Assembly (NCBI GenBank): GCA_009829735.1
Contig: CM020618.1
Coordinates: forward strand, 26,822,894-26,886,893
Length of the DNA: 64,000 nucleotides
Reading direction: 5' to 3'
Origin: Pyropia yezoensis
Lineage: Eukaryota > Rhodophyta > Bangiophyceae > Bangiales > Bangiaceae
Shown here one piece after another: positions 53,701-63,627 of the stretch. The number at the start of each line of letters is the position of its first letter. Position 1 is the first letter of the stretch. The notes under the pieces are model-generated. The model did not search any database. It was not told the DNA's origin and was given only the letters and a program-made list of their open reading frames with translations. A program made the position numbers and the translations under genes.

Positions 53701-54923
53701 GAAGGTTCTTCTACTGGCCAGCAATGGCCGTCGACGTGGTCGACCACGTAAGGGGATGCCACCCCTGTGCGCGTAACCGCATGAGTCTACATAGGCAGGC
53801 GTCTGCCATGAAGCTATTCCCACCTGATGGGCCCAACGAGCAAGTCGCTATCGACATACTCGGGCCACTTCCGATAACGGAAGAAGGGAACAGGTACATC
53901 CTGGTCATGTCTGACCGCTTCACTAAGCTGTCAAGAGCGGCAGCCATCCCGAATGATACGGCATACACGATCATGAACGCAGTGGTTGACCACTGGATCA
54001 GTGCATACGGAGTCATGAAGCAACTCCTCTCCGATAACGGAGCGAACCTTACGTCGGCATTCTGCACTAAGGTCCTGGGCATGTTCGGTATCGAACCACG
54101 TCGGGCATCCGACTACCACCCGCAGTCCAACGGGCAGGTGGAGCGGTTCAACCGCACCATCGTAAAGATGCTACAGTGCTACGTGGCCGAGCACACGAAC
54201 ACTTGGGACAGGCTTCTGTCCGTACTCACCCTGGCATACAATGCCAGGCCACATCGGAGCACAAACATTGCTCCGCTGGAGTGGGTCATGCCACTAGGCG
54301 TCGGTAACCTGACGCTGCCGCCCGGCAGGTGCACTCGGTATGATACACCGAAGGGCCGACCCGCCGAACGCATCCACCTAGCTTGGTTGGCCAAGCTATC
54401 GTGGATGATTCCTAAGCTCAAGGGTGCCCTTGACAGAACACAACTTCGGTATAAGAAGAACTTCGACGCCCGACTACGGGTGCGCAACGCAACCCTGGTA
54501 ACAGGTGACTGGGTCTATATCAGACACCAGAAGTTCCGAGGGAACAAGCTTATGCAACCGGTCAAGGGACCGTACCAGATCCTCCACAGAGATGACCACT
54601 CTGTTATCTTACACTCCGATACGGAGATCCAACGCATCAGTATGAATGATGTCACACCTGCTCCGAAGCCGGAACAGCCTCAGCCGGTACCGGCTGGGTT
54701 GCTACATGAAGCTCTTATAACCCACCGGTCGGATGACCCGGTGGGACCGGATGGGATTCCATACCAAGTAGAGAGCGTGGTCGGACACACCGACCCGGAC
54801 ATACCAGGACCCTGGTACGTCAAGGTTATGTGGGTCGGATACGACTCACCCACCTGGGAACAGGCGGCGAATATACCCCGCCAACTCCTCATGCCGTACA
54901 TGAGGCGACGACGCCTCCTGTAA
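50757..54923 (+). CDS. pol: Pol polyprotein of element D (second assembled copy)
   Basis: 1,388 residues with the same protein as 42793-46959, shifted by 7,964 bp; see that entry for domains. Two independent genomic copies with no differences over 4.2 kb would be surprising while the flanking gag copies differ by many indels, so it is most likely the same gene assembled twice. Confidence 0.95.
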   Translation: MTGGRWGHPSKPPRSTAGKAPRRARLSRRRINPRVHLPAPTTRRQGIDDQPPRLGGEDGKPRHVEPDKGPVQDARATPDIGVGHVLFTLENFKVSATLGVDPQSTRSYYPVLDTGAGPNLIRKDTLPDKWLPRVRVTRGPTIKDANGRLIRTAAAMSLQVTIGDLTTEVDFLVCETLSVPCILGCTFINVHVDAIRPGRRTVELQEADGTKRGHTAIVRDLTLQGSHVNVAEVYASVEPKTLRLAERTRFEPLSETVLPVNCDLAGICRVQSNLRTYKRHGLTMANGLIDLPAGGSSLLVMANYRRKAVTLPKGTILGIAELYEGDILTPDKEGQVEPLEVLAVTETTERQQPDDGKPNPSAAPADLPPKDEDALKALAEADLDHLPPSVAEGVRRMLRKHDVMWTGGALGTIGATQHRIDLVPGARPARSQPHRAGPMQREIVDGEVKRMSEAKVIRPSMSEWGAPVVLVPKKDQTPRFCIDYRRLNLVTKKDSYPLPRMDECIDSLGEATVFTTIDCNAGYWQIPVADEDIPKTAFVCHSGVYEFLRMPFGLSNAPATFQRAIDIILSGVKWRNCLVYLDDVIVFSRNMDDHVQHVDEVLTLLRNAGVTLRLKKCAFFQQTVEYLGHQITPGKLGVLEANTRALRDARFPNTQTQLKSFLGMCNVYRRFVKDFARIAKPLTVLTSSTLPKVLQPPSPSEEEAFESLKRALLAPPVLALPHRRGTFVIDVDACDTQVGCTLLQGETLIGTDNVIPDLRPVGYFSRTLNPAERNYSATERECLGVIWAVQLLRPYLEGSRFIVRSDHEPLRWLLNLGDKDSDSHGRLARWRLKMAEHDYRTVYKAGSTHHLGDALSRLDTPSGDTRPVDEDIPVVPVCMVGNATQGMADHTMAHLACPLTLADFREAQANDDDCRRHRANLLAGTAGIFSENEDGLIYRRAPADGRHQVVVPVSLRQAVMEREHENPTAGHPGGSRMFAAMRRFFYWPAMAVDVVDHVRGCHPCARNRMSLHRQASAMKLFPPDGPNEQVAIDILGPLPITEEGNRYILVMSDRFTKLSRAAAIPNDTAYTIMNAVVDHWISAYGVMKQLLSDNGANLTSAFCTKVLGMFGIEPRRASDYHPQSNGQVERFNRTIVKMLQCYVAEHTNTWDRLLSVLTLAYNARPHRSTNIAPLEWVMPLGVGNLTLPPGRCTRYDTPKGRPAERIHLAWLAKLSWMIPKLKGALDRTQLRYKKNFDARLRVRNATLVTGDWVYIRHQKFRGNKLMQPVKGPYQILHRDDHSVILHSDTEIQRISMNDVTPAPKPEQPQPVPAGLLHEALITHRSDDPVGPDGIPYQVESVVGHTDPDIPGPWYVKVMWVGYDSPTWEQAANIPRQLLMPYMRRRRLL

Positions 54924-55421
54924 CAACCCAACCGACACCGACTTCGGCTGTTGGGGGGTGAGGCTTATACCTACTAAGTAGGGTGTGACATGGTTACGGC
55001 AGACTTAGGTTTCTAAGTCAAATCAGACTTAGGTTTCTAAGTCGAACCAAGCTTAGGTAACTAAGTAGAGCTAAGCTTAGGTAACTAAGTAAAAACCTGA
55101 ACCTTAATAAGTTAACTTAAAGGTAAAGGCTAACTCCGATAATATCGAAGTAACTAGGGAGCTTACACGGGAGGATGACCTCCCCAAGCCAAGACACAAA
55201 GTGAGGGAGGATAACCTCCCCAAGCATGAACCAACCGGAAGAAGTTGGGCGGGAGGCAAGGCACCACTGAGCCAGAAGGGGTACTCCCCAGGGCAGCAAA
55301 CAGAGGCAAGCAATGCCCCCAGCGGGGGATGAGTTTATACTCACTACTACCCGGCTACCATAAGGGTTGCCGGGGCCCTCTCCCTCACAAACAAATAGCA
55401 CTCCTCAGTGGGTAGACCCAC
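54924..55421. repeat. Hairpin array of D, second assembled copy
   Basis: Same hairpins as 46960-47457 shifted by 7,964 bp (for example GACTTAG-GTTT-CTAAGTC at 55002 and 55026). One extra G occurs near 55254. Confidence 0.8.
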
Positions 55422-57852
55422 TGCCCGAGGGAGGCCACTCACGCGTAAGCGCGTATACCTCCGTGCTCCACCGGTCGGCAATGTCACGACGGTCGACCAC
55501 CCGAGTTACCTCGGTGCATAGCTGGACGAGGGTGCTGCGGCCAGCCTCCACGTCCTCCAGAGCTTTCTGGAGGCGGTCCAGCACGCCACCAAAGCAACGC
55601 GCTGACCCAACCAGCGCAGCACCTGGGGGGATATCCCCCCAGCTAACAGAGAGACCCCCACGCATTGCGCGGGTAACAAGGGCGTCAACGCCTTCATACC
55701 AGAGACGGGGACCCCCGTCATGGAGGACAGGGGCGGGAGGTGACACTGGCGCAGCCAGAGGAGCCACAGGAGCCGACACGGCTACCACCGGAGCCGGTGG
55801 CACCTGATACGAGGCCCGGTAGGACCCTACCGAAGGGGCTCCACCGTAACCACGGCGGTACTCCGCCCGACGACGGGACACCTCACGCTCCCCACCCGCA
55901 GAGCCCCACTCTCGGGGACGACGGCCAACCGCCGCAGGCATCGGGTTACCGAACCACGGAGCAAGGACCTGAAGAGGGTCATGGATAACCATGGGAATAC
56001 CCAGGTCAGGAACGGCCTCGGTGGACGCCCACCCATGGCAACTAGGCTCACCCGGCTGAGTACGCCGGACACGCAACGAGTGACGAGGCAAGGGGGAAGC
56101 CCCAGCCTGCGGGTCCCGGTACGGGGGAAGGGCCAACACCCCAGCCCAGTTCACGGCATCGTGAACAGCCAGCAGGGCTTCGAACTCCCGGGCCAACCCG
56201 GTCTTGGCGGCTATCAGATCCACGCCCAACTGCGCGATGTGCCGACGGACACCCGTCGGAAGATGAAACAGACGACCCTGCCGGCGGACGGACAGCAAGA
56301 AGGATGAAGCCTGCCCGAGGGTAACCTCAAGGGTGAAGGTACCCTGCAACGGGTGGACCGGCCGGGAGGCCAACACACTCCCGAAGTATCGGAGGCAGGA
56401 GCCGGTGTCAAACCGGAAAGCAGGGGCGGGTTCCCACCCCTCCTGCCATAGCGGCGGGCGCACGGGAGTGTATACCGGAGCACGACCGTTGCCGGTCTGC
56501 AACGCACACGTTATATCCGTGCGGAACGCATCCGCCATGACACCATGGTTACGTCGCCAACTCGACGCCGACTTCAACCCCGCCATGGGCGGGTAGGGAG
56601 CCGTCAACGACAGATACGGGGGTACCCCCGGGTAGTAGTCAAAGTCGGGATACCGACCGGTACGGCTCACCGTCTCCCCAAACGCAACCGGCTCCGCCGC
56701 CGCCGCAATCCCCCGAGCACTAGCCGGGTAGTCAATCTCCCGCGGCAACGCGGGGGCAATCAAGTCGCAGACCCCGAAGTTGGGGTCGAGGTAGACCTCA
56801 CCCCGTCCCACCCGGGTGCGCCAGAGCTGCGCATGCCGGTCGTCCGGCTGACTCAGGATCCAATGGTGTTCCACCCGGACCGCGTTCGGCTGGTTGACCA
56901 GCCGCACCAACTCCCGCTCCCAGCACGGGTCCACCTTGACGCGCCGGGAGGACTCTCCACGGGGATGCACCAGGTGGAAGTCCACCCGCATACGCCCATC
57001 GGACTCCATCGACTCTTGCACCGTGAGGCCTCGAACCCGAGCCACCAAGTCGGACACCGACATGGCGGGTTGACCCGCCGCCACGGCGACGCCGCCACCC
57101 AACGGGGCAACCCGGGCAGGACCAGGAAGAATCGGGGGCGCCGGGGGACGCACCACCGGCAGAGGGGCCGACGTCGGAGATGGACGAGGCCGAGGAGGAA
57201 GAAGAAGGGCGGGCGCCCGCCCGGAGTAACTCCCGGTGTCAACCGCCATGGGAGAAGGAGCGTCTTGACCGCTCGACACCCGCGGCACCGCAGGTATGGT
57301 ACCGGCGCCGGCACCACCCGTCGGCGTAGCCCCCGCCTCGGAAGTGGAAGGCACTTGGACAGCCTCCGGAGCCGGAGCCCCGGCCGTGCGGACACCCGCA
57401 CCGTCTTGACCCACCGCACCGGGTGTCGCACCGCCACCACCACCCGCGTCAACGTCGGGACCGCCTCGAGGAGTCACCGCCCGGACACCCGGACCACCTT
57501 GACCAGCCGGAGTCGGCTGCGGGTCGCCACCTCCGCCGCAGGGCGGACCATCTTGAGGTACCTGCGGTGAGCCGGCATCGGCACCAGGCCCCATCCGGGC
57601 AGCCGGCAGAGAGGGGGTAGAAGCCGCCACGCGCGGTTGACCGCCGGGTTGACCTCCGGCCGACGGCACCGTCGTGCCGCTGCACACGGACGACAGTCCT
57701 CCGGCCGACAGACGGACGGACACCGCAGGCCCGTCGTCGTCAGACGAGCTCACCCCGTAACGCGCGGCGTCGGGACCGACAGGCGCGTCGTCCTCCATCT
57801 CCTCCCCGATCAGGAGGTCTTCCTCCTCTTCAAGCACCTGGGGATAGGACAT
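55405..57852 (-). CDS. Antisense accessory ORF of element D, unknown function (intact)
   Basis: 815 residues from the ATG at 57852, chosen because it starts an acidic segment (MSYPQVLEEEEDLLIGEE); the frame is open 72 codons further upstream but Arg/Pro-rich. Residues ~1-45 acidic, ~45-320 Pro/Gly/Ala/Ser-rich and probably disordered, then a long folded-looking region: ESMESDGRMRVDFHL, HHWILSQPDDRHAQLWRT, GVPPYLSLTAPYPP, CLRYFGSVLASRPVH (~485), SSFLLSVRRQGRLFHLP, FEALLAVHDAVNW and WGDIPPGAALVG, ending in a helical stretch (DRLQKALEDVEAG). The order FGSV, helical block, L-L-x-x-H-x(4)-W, G-I-P matches the A protein; resemblance to C is weaker. B carries the closest relative at 61880-63627. No enzyme motif, signal peptide or membrane segment is evident. 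Confidence 0.85.
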   Translation of the reverse strand: MSYPQVLEEEEDLLIGEEMEDDAPVGPDAARYGVSSSDDDGPAVSVRLSAGGLSSVCSGTTVPSAGGQPGGQPRVAASTPSLPAARMGPGADAGSPQVPQDGPPCGGGGDPQPTPAGQGGPGVRAVTPRGGPDVDAGGGGGATPGAVGQDGAGVRTAGAPAPEAVQVPSTSEAGATPTGGAGAGTIPAVPRVSSGQDAPSPMAVDTGSYSGRAPALLLPPRPRPSPTSAPLPVVRPPAPPILPGPARVAPLGGGVAVAAGQPAMSVSDLVARVRGLTVQESMESDGRMRVDFHLVHPRGESSRRVKVDPCWERELVRLVNQPNAVRVEHHWILSQPDDRHAQLWRTRVGRGEVYLDPNFGVCDLIAPALPREIDYPASARGIAAAAEPVAFGETVSRTGRYPDFDYYPGVPPYLSLTAPYPPMAGLKSASSWRRNHGVMADAFRTDITCALQTGNGRAPVYTPVRPPLWQEGWEPAPAFRFDTGSCLRYFGSVLASRPVHPLQGTFTLEVTLGQASSFLLSVRRQGRLFHLPTGVRRHIAQLGVDLIAAKTGLAREFEALLAVHDAVNWAGVLALPPYRDPQAGASPLPRHSLRVRRTQPGEPSCHGWASTEAVPDLGIPMVIHDPLQVLAPWFGNPMPAAVGRRPREWGSAGGEREVSRRRAEYRRGYGGAPSVGSYRASYQVPPAPVVAVSAPVAPLAAPVSPPAPVLHDGGPRLWYEGVDALVTRAMRGGLSVSWGDIPPGAALVGSARCFGGVLDRLQKALEDVEAGRSTLVQLCTEVTRVVDRRDIADRWSTEVYALTREWPPSGSGSTH

Positions 57853-58438
57853 GATAACGGGTGCGGAGTCCCCCGCGCCCACAAGCCGTCGACGGCTACG
57901 ACCCGGTACGGTGGGATAACCGGGACGAGCCAGGGAAGCGCGGACACCCGCGCTTATGACCACAAACGGCCACGAGAAGCGCCGCAGGCACGCGGGTCGA
58001 CCCGCGCCCCACGGGGCTACGACCGCGCTCCACCCAGGCACCTGGGCGGGACGGGGCCACACCCACACACGGGGTAAGCAGGGGGGTCACCCCCAACCGC
58101 CCCCACGCAACGCGGGCAGCCCCCGCCCCCCACTCAATCGTCCACACGAGAGGAGCCCCCCTACCACCAGGCACCTGGTGGCGGATCCGCTTGCACCACC
58201 CCTCGGAAAGGGGGGGCGTGAACAGCAACCCGCATCGGGAATTTAACGGTCCGGAAAACGGATCGTGTGTGTGTACCACGCAAAGGGGGGCACCCCCCTG
58301 AGACAACCTCGAAAAGGGGTGTCTGTCGCGACGGGGCGCAAAGCCCCACCCGACGGGTAAACGGTCACGCGACCCACTTACATTCGGTACCCCGAATGCA
58401 ACTCGACCCGAGGACGGGCCGAATCTAAGGGGGGGATA
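57853..58438. other. Leader of the antisense ORF and polypurine tract (D)
   Basis: Rich in CCCC/GGGG runs and GTGTGTGTG near 58265. AAGGGGGGGA at 58427-58436 precedes the 3' LTR by two bases and is the likely polypurine tract. Any promoter for the antisense ORF should lie here or in the LTR; no core motif is certain. Confidence 0.5.
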
Positions 58439-58801
58439 TGTAGCAATATGGTTGTCCGTATTGTGACCCTAATATCAGGGGGGCTACTTCTAACCCTTAA
58501 CTTTCAATTTGATAGTTCGTACTGGTCACGGTATCTATAAGTTACGTATGACCAGAGGGACTTGCATCTTGGGGTGGAGGGTAGTTAGTAGTGTCTCCGA
58601 GGGTTTATAACGAGGGGGCCGGTGGCGAATCCACCGCCGGCCAAGGTAGAACAACAAACCCCTCCCATTTGGGCTCCCATCTTGGTCCCGTGGCTTGCGC
58701 TCCAAGGACAGCAACCTTGGCCTCCCGGTGACGTTGGTGCCGATCCCCCTTGGTGAGTGTTCCCTGAGAGTGGACGCGCGACGGATCCCTATTGTGCTAC
58801 A
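58439..58801 (+). repeat. 3' LTR of element D
   Basis: 363 bp, TGTAGCA to TGCTACA, followed by GTTTA, the target duplication, and then by B pol in the right place. Confidence 0.96.
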
Positions 58802-61429
58802 GTTTACCACTATCGACTGCAATGCCGGGTACTGGCAGATCCCAGTTGCGGAGGAGGATATCCCCAAGACGGCGTTCGTCTGTCACAGTGGCGTGTACGA
58901 GTTCCTAAGGTTGCCCTTCGGATTGTCCAACGCCCACGCCACACTCCAACGGGCCATCGACATTATACTGTCGGGAGTCAAGTGGCGGAACTGCCTGGTG
59001 TACTTGGACGACGTCATCGTCTTCTCGCGTAACATGGATGACCATGTGCAACATGTCGACGAGGTACTCACCCTCTTGCGGAAAGCCGGGGTAACCCTGC
59101 GCCTCAAGAAGTGCGCCTTCTTCCAGCAGACAGTCGAGTATCTGGGTCACCAGATCACACCAGGTAAACTGGGAGTGCTCGAAGCTAACACCCGGGCACT
59201 CCGGGATGCGCAATACCCAACCACCCAGACACAGCTGAAAAGCTTCCTGGGGATGTGCAACGTATACCGACGGTTCGTCAAGGACTTCGCTTGTATAGCC
59301 AAACCGTTAACGGTTCTGACGAGCAGTGCCTTACCAAAGGTACTCCAACCTCCCTCGCCAAGCCAGGGAGAGGCATTCGAGCTGCTCAAGCAAGCTCTGC
59401 TAGCCCCACCCGTGCTTGCGTTGCCGCATAGACGCGGGACCTTCGTCATCGACGTCGACGCCTGCGACACCCAAGTGGGATGCACCCTGCTACAGGGAGA
59501 GACCATCATCGGTACCGATAATGCTATCCCGGACCTACATCCGGTAGGGTACTTCAGCCGGACACTCAACCCGGCTGAGCGTAACTATAGTGTCACCGAG
59601 CGCGAGTGCCTCGGAGTCATATGGGCAGTGCAACTGCTCCGGCCATACCTGGAATGTTCCAGGTTCATCGTAAGGTCCGACCACGAACCTTTACGATAGC
59701 TTCTCAACCTTGGTGACAAGGATTCCGACAGCCACGGTCGGCTAGCCCGGTGGAGGCTGAAGATGGCCGAGCACGACTACCGGACCATATATAAGGCCGG
59801 CTCTACCCATCATCTGGGGGACGCGCTGTCGCGACTCGATACCCCAAGCGGGGATACCCGACAGGTGGACGAAGACATCCCGGTGGTCCCGGTGTGCATG
59901 GTGGGTAATGCTACCCAAGGTATGGTTGACCATACCATGGCACACCTTGCGTGCCCATTAACCCTCGCGGACTTCCGCGACGCACAGTCCAATGACGATG
60001 ACTGGAAACGCCATCGTGCTTACCCCCTGGCCGGCACGGCCGGCATCTTCTCCGAGTATGAGGACGGCCTCATATACCGGCGGGCACCCGCCGATGGACG
60101 ACATCAGGTCGTGGTTCCCGTGTCCTTACGGCAAGCCGTCATGGAGCGAGAACACGAGAACCCCACAGCCGGACACCCGGGGGGTTCGCGCATGTTCGCA
60201 GCAATGCGAAGGTTCTTCTACTGGCCAGCTATGGCCGTCGACGTAATCGACCACGTGCGGGGATGCCACCCGTGTGCACGGAATCGCATGAGTCTTCATG
60301 GGCGGGCATCCGCGATGAAACTGTTCCCCCCAGACGGGCCCAACGAGCAAGTCGCTATCGACATACTCGGACCGCTTCCGGTAACGGAAGAAGGGAAGAG
60401 GTACATCCTGGTCATGTCGGACCGCTTTACTAAGCTGTCACGGGCAGTAGAAATCCCGAACGATACGGCCTACACGATCATGAACGCAGTGGTTGACCAC
60501 TGGATCAGTGCTTACGGAGTAATGAAGCAACTCCTCTCCGATAACGGAGCAAACCTTACGTCAGCATTCTGCAGTAAGGCCCTGGGCATGTTCGGCATCG
60601 AACCCCGTCGGGCTTCCGACTACCACCCGCAATCCAACGGGCAGGTGGAGCGGTTCAACCGCACCATCGTCAAGGTGCTCCAATGCTATGTGGCGGAGCA
60701 CACGAAGACGTGGGACAGGCTTCTGTCCGTCTTGACCCTGGCATACAATGCCAGGCCCGAACGAAGTACCAGTATTGCACCACTGGAATGGGTCATGCCA
60801 ATGGGCGTCAGGAGCCTGACGCTGCCACCGGGCAGGTGCACTCGGTATGACATACCGAAGGGCCGACCGGCCGAACGGATCCACTTAGCTTGGTTGGCCA
60901 AGCTATCGTGGATGATACCCAAGCTCAAGGGTGCCCTTGACCGTACACAACTTCGATACAAGAAGAACTTTGACGCCCGGTTACGGGTACGCAACGCAAC
61001 CCTGGTAACAGGTGACTGGGTCTACATCAGACACCAGAAGTTCCGAGGGAACAAGCTTATGCAACCGGTCAAGGGACCGTACCAGATCCTCCACAGAGAT
61101 GATCACTCTGTCATCCTGCACTCGATACGGAGATACAACGCATCAACCTCAATGATGTGACACCTGCTCCGAAGCCGGAACAGCCTCAGCCGGTACCGGC
61201 TGGGCTGCTACACGAAGCTCTTACAACCCACCGGTCAGATGACCCGGTGGGACCGGATGGGATTCCATACCAAGTAGAGAGCGTGGTCGGACACACCGAC
61301 CCGGACCTACCAGGACCCTGGTACGTCAAAGTTATGTGGGTCGGATACGACTCGCCCACCTGGGAACAGGCGGCGTATATACCCCGCCAACTCCCCATGC
61401 CTTACATGAGGCGACGACGCCTATTGTAA
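58802..61429 (+). pseudogene. pol: Pol of element B, second part (RT to chromodomain)
   Basis: Resumes B pol after D: TTIDCNAGYWQIPV, YLDDVIVFS near 59008, RNase H, integrase (DILGPLPVTEEG, SDNGAN, NGQVERFN) and chromodomain (VKVMWVGYDSPTWE). Lesions: TAG at 59697-59699 where D has TGG (DHEPLR-W-LLNL), a one-base deletion near 61122 just before the chromodomain part, and changed RT residues (SNAHATLQRA for SNAPATFQRA). These fit an older, inactive copy. Confidence 0.92.
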
Positions 61430-61879
61430 CAACCCAACCGACACCGACTTCGGCTGTTGGGGGGTGAGGCTTATACCTACTAAGTAGGATGTCACATGGA
61501 CTCGGCAACACTTAGGTTCACTAAGTTGGAGCGGACTTAGGCAAACTAACTAAGCTACTGACTTTTACAAGTTTACTTGAAGGAGATGACTAACTCCGAT
61601 AATTTCAAAGTAACCTAAGGCTTACACCAAGGTAATCCTTCATCCATGGGGCAAGTGACGGACCAGGAAGGTTGACCTTCATAAGTATTAACCAACCAGG
61701 ATGGGTTGGGGAATGCGGGAAAGAACCGAGGCAAGCCACGACTAAGTCAGACGGGGTACTCCCCAATGGCAGGCATTGGTATTATGCAAACGCCCTAGCG
61801 GGGGATGAGTTTATACTCACTACTACCCGGCCACCATAAGGGTCACCGGGGCCCTCCCCCCCACAAACAATTGCACTCC
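61430..61879. repeat. Hairpin array of element B
   Basis: Counterpart of the D array: CCTAC-TAA-GTAGG (61476), ACTTAG-GTTCA-CTAAGT (61510), a weaker CTTAG/CTAAG pair (61536), AAGG-TAAT-CCTT (61630) and GAAGG-TTGA-CCTTC (61668). The last two replace GGAGG/CCTCC stems of D with changes on both arms, so pairing is kept while the sequence drifts. Confidence 0.7.
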
Positions 61880-63627
61880 TCAGTAGGTAGACCCACTGCC
61901 CGAGGGAGGCCACTCACGCGTAAGCGCATACACCTCCATGCTCCACCGGTAGGCAATCTCACGACGGTCAATCACCCGAGTTACCTCGGTGCATAGCTGA
62001 ACGAGGGTGCTGCGGCCGGCCTCCACGTCCGCCAGAGCGGACTGGAGACGGTCCAGCACGCCGCCGAAGCAACGCGCGGACCCAACCAGCGCAGCACCTG
62101 GCGGGATGTCCCCCCAGCTAACAGAGAGACCCTCCCGCATCGCGCGGGCAACAAGGGCGTCAACGCTCTCATACCAGAGACGGGGACCCCCGTCAGGCAT
62201 GACAGGGGCGGGAGGTGACACGGGGCGCAGCCAGAGGAGCCACAGGAGCCGACACGGCTACCACCGGAGCTGGTGGCACCTGATACGAGGCCCGGTAGGA
62301 CCCTACTGAAGGAGCTCCACCGTGAACCCGGCGGGGCTCGGCCCGACGACGGGACACCTCACGCTCCCCACCCGCAGAGCCCCACTCTCGGGGACGACGG
62401 CCAACCGCCGCAGGCATCGGGTTACCGAACCACGGAGCAAGGACCTGAAGAGGGTCATGGCTAACCATGGGAATACCCAGGTCAGCAACAGCCTCGGTGG
62501 ACGCCCACCCATGGCAATTGGGCTCACCCGGCTGAGTACGCCGGATACGCAACGAGTGACGAGGCAAGGGGGAAGCCCCAGCCTGCGGGTCCCGGTACGG
62601 GGGAAGGGCCAACACCCCAGCCCAGTTCACGGCATCGTGAACAGCCAGCAGGGCCTCGAACTCCCGGGCCAACCCGGTCTTGGCGGCTATCATGTCCACG
62701 CCCAACTGCGCGATGTGCCGACGGACACCCGTCGGAAGATGAAACAGGCGCCCCTGCCGGCGGACGGACAGCAAGAAGGATGAAGCCTGCCCGAGGGTAA
62801 CCTCAAGGGTGAAGGTACCCTGCAACGGGTGGACCGGCCGGGAGGCCAACACACTCCCGAAGTATCGGAGACAGGAGCCGGTGTCAAACCGGAAAGCAGG
62901 GGCGGGTTCCAACCCCTCCTGCCACAGAGGCGGGCGCACGGCAGTGTATACCGGCGCGCGACCGTTACCGGTCTGCAACGCACACGTTATATCGGTGCGG
63001 AACGCATCCGCCTTGACACCATGGTTGCGTCGCCAGCTCGACGCTGACTTCAACCCCGCCATAGGCGGGTACGGAGCCGTCAACGTCAGGTACGGGGATA
63101 CCCCCGGGAAGTACTCGAACCCGGGATACCGGCCGGTATCACCCACCGTCTCCCCAAACGCAACTGGCTCCGCCGCCGCCGCAATCCCCCGAGCACTAGC
63201 CGGGTAGTCAGCCTCCCGCGGCGACGCGGGGGCAATCAAGTCGCATATCCCGAAGGCGGAGTCGAGGTAGACCTCACCCCGCCCAATCCGGGTGCGCCAG
63301 AGCTGCGCATGCCGGTCGTCCGGCTGGCTCAGGATCCAATGATGCTCCACCCGGACCGCGTCCGGCTGGTTGACCAGCCGCACCAACTCCCGCTCCAACC
63401 TCGGGTCCACCTTGACGCGCCGGGAGGTCTCTCCAGGAAGACGCGGCTGGTGGAAGTCCACCCGCATCCGCCCAGCGGACTCCATCGACTCCTGCACAGT
63501 CAGGCCTCGAACCCGAGCCACCAAGTCGGACATCGACATAGCGGGTTGACCCGCCGCCAAGGCGACACCGCCACCCAAAGGGGCAACCCGGGCAGGACCA
63601 GGAAGAATAGGGGGCGCCGGGGGAAGC
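61880..63627 (-). pseudogene. Antisense ORF of element B, partial, frameshifted, cut by a family-A LTR
   Basis: Closely matches the C-terminal two thirds of the D antisense protein (ESMESAGRMRVDFHQ, LRYFGSVLASRPVH, FEALLAVHDAVNW). One extra base near 62222 (CACGGGGCGC versus CACTGGCGC in D) breaks the frame; the remainder to 61880 is open. The N-terminal part lies beyond the LTR at 63628 and outside the window. Many differences from D are synonymous or conservative, suggesting past selection, which a codon-based test could confirm. Confidence 0.85.

Larger units (their letters stand above)
40013..58801 (+). mobile_element. LTR retrotransposon D (same family as B), inside B pol; assembled with a duplicated middle
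   Basis: Bounded by 363-bp LTRs that differ by about one base and by target duplication GTTTA (40008-40012, 58802-58806). It holds gag, intact pol, hairpin spacer and antisense ORF, but 40614-48083 recurs at 48584-56055 on the far side of 500 Ns with no LTR between. If this is one element whose contig ends were not merged, its true length is about 10.8 kb and every gene appears intact in one or other copy. Confidence 0.93.

Noticed and set aside
40013-58801. A true 18.8-kb tandem-duplicated retrotransposon
   Set aside because: The 500-N placeholder, lack of an internal LTR, matching pol copies and indels concentrated at the two gap edges fit a failed contig merge better.
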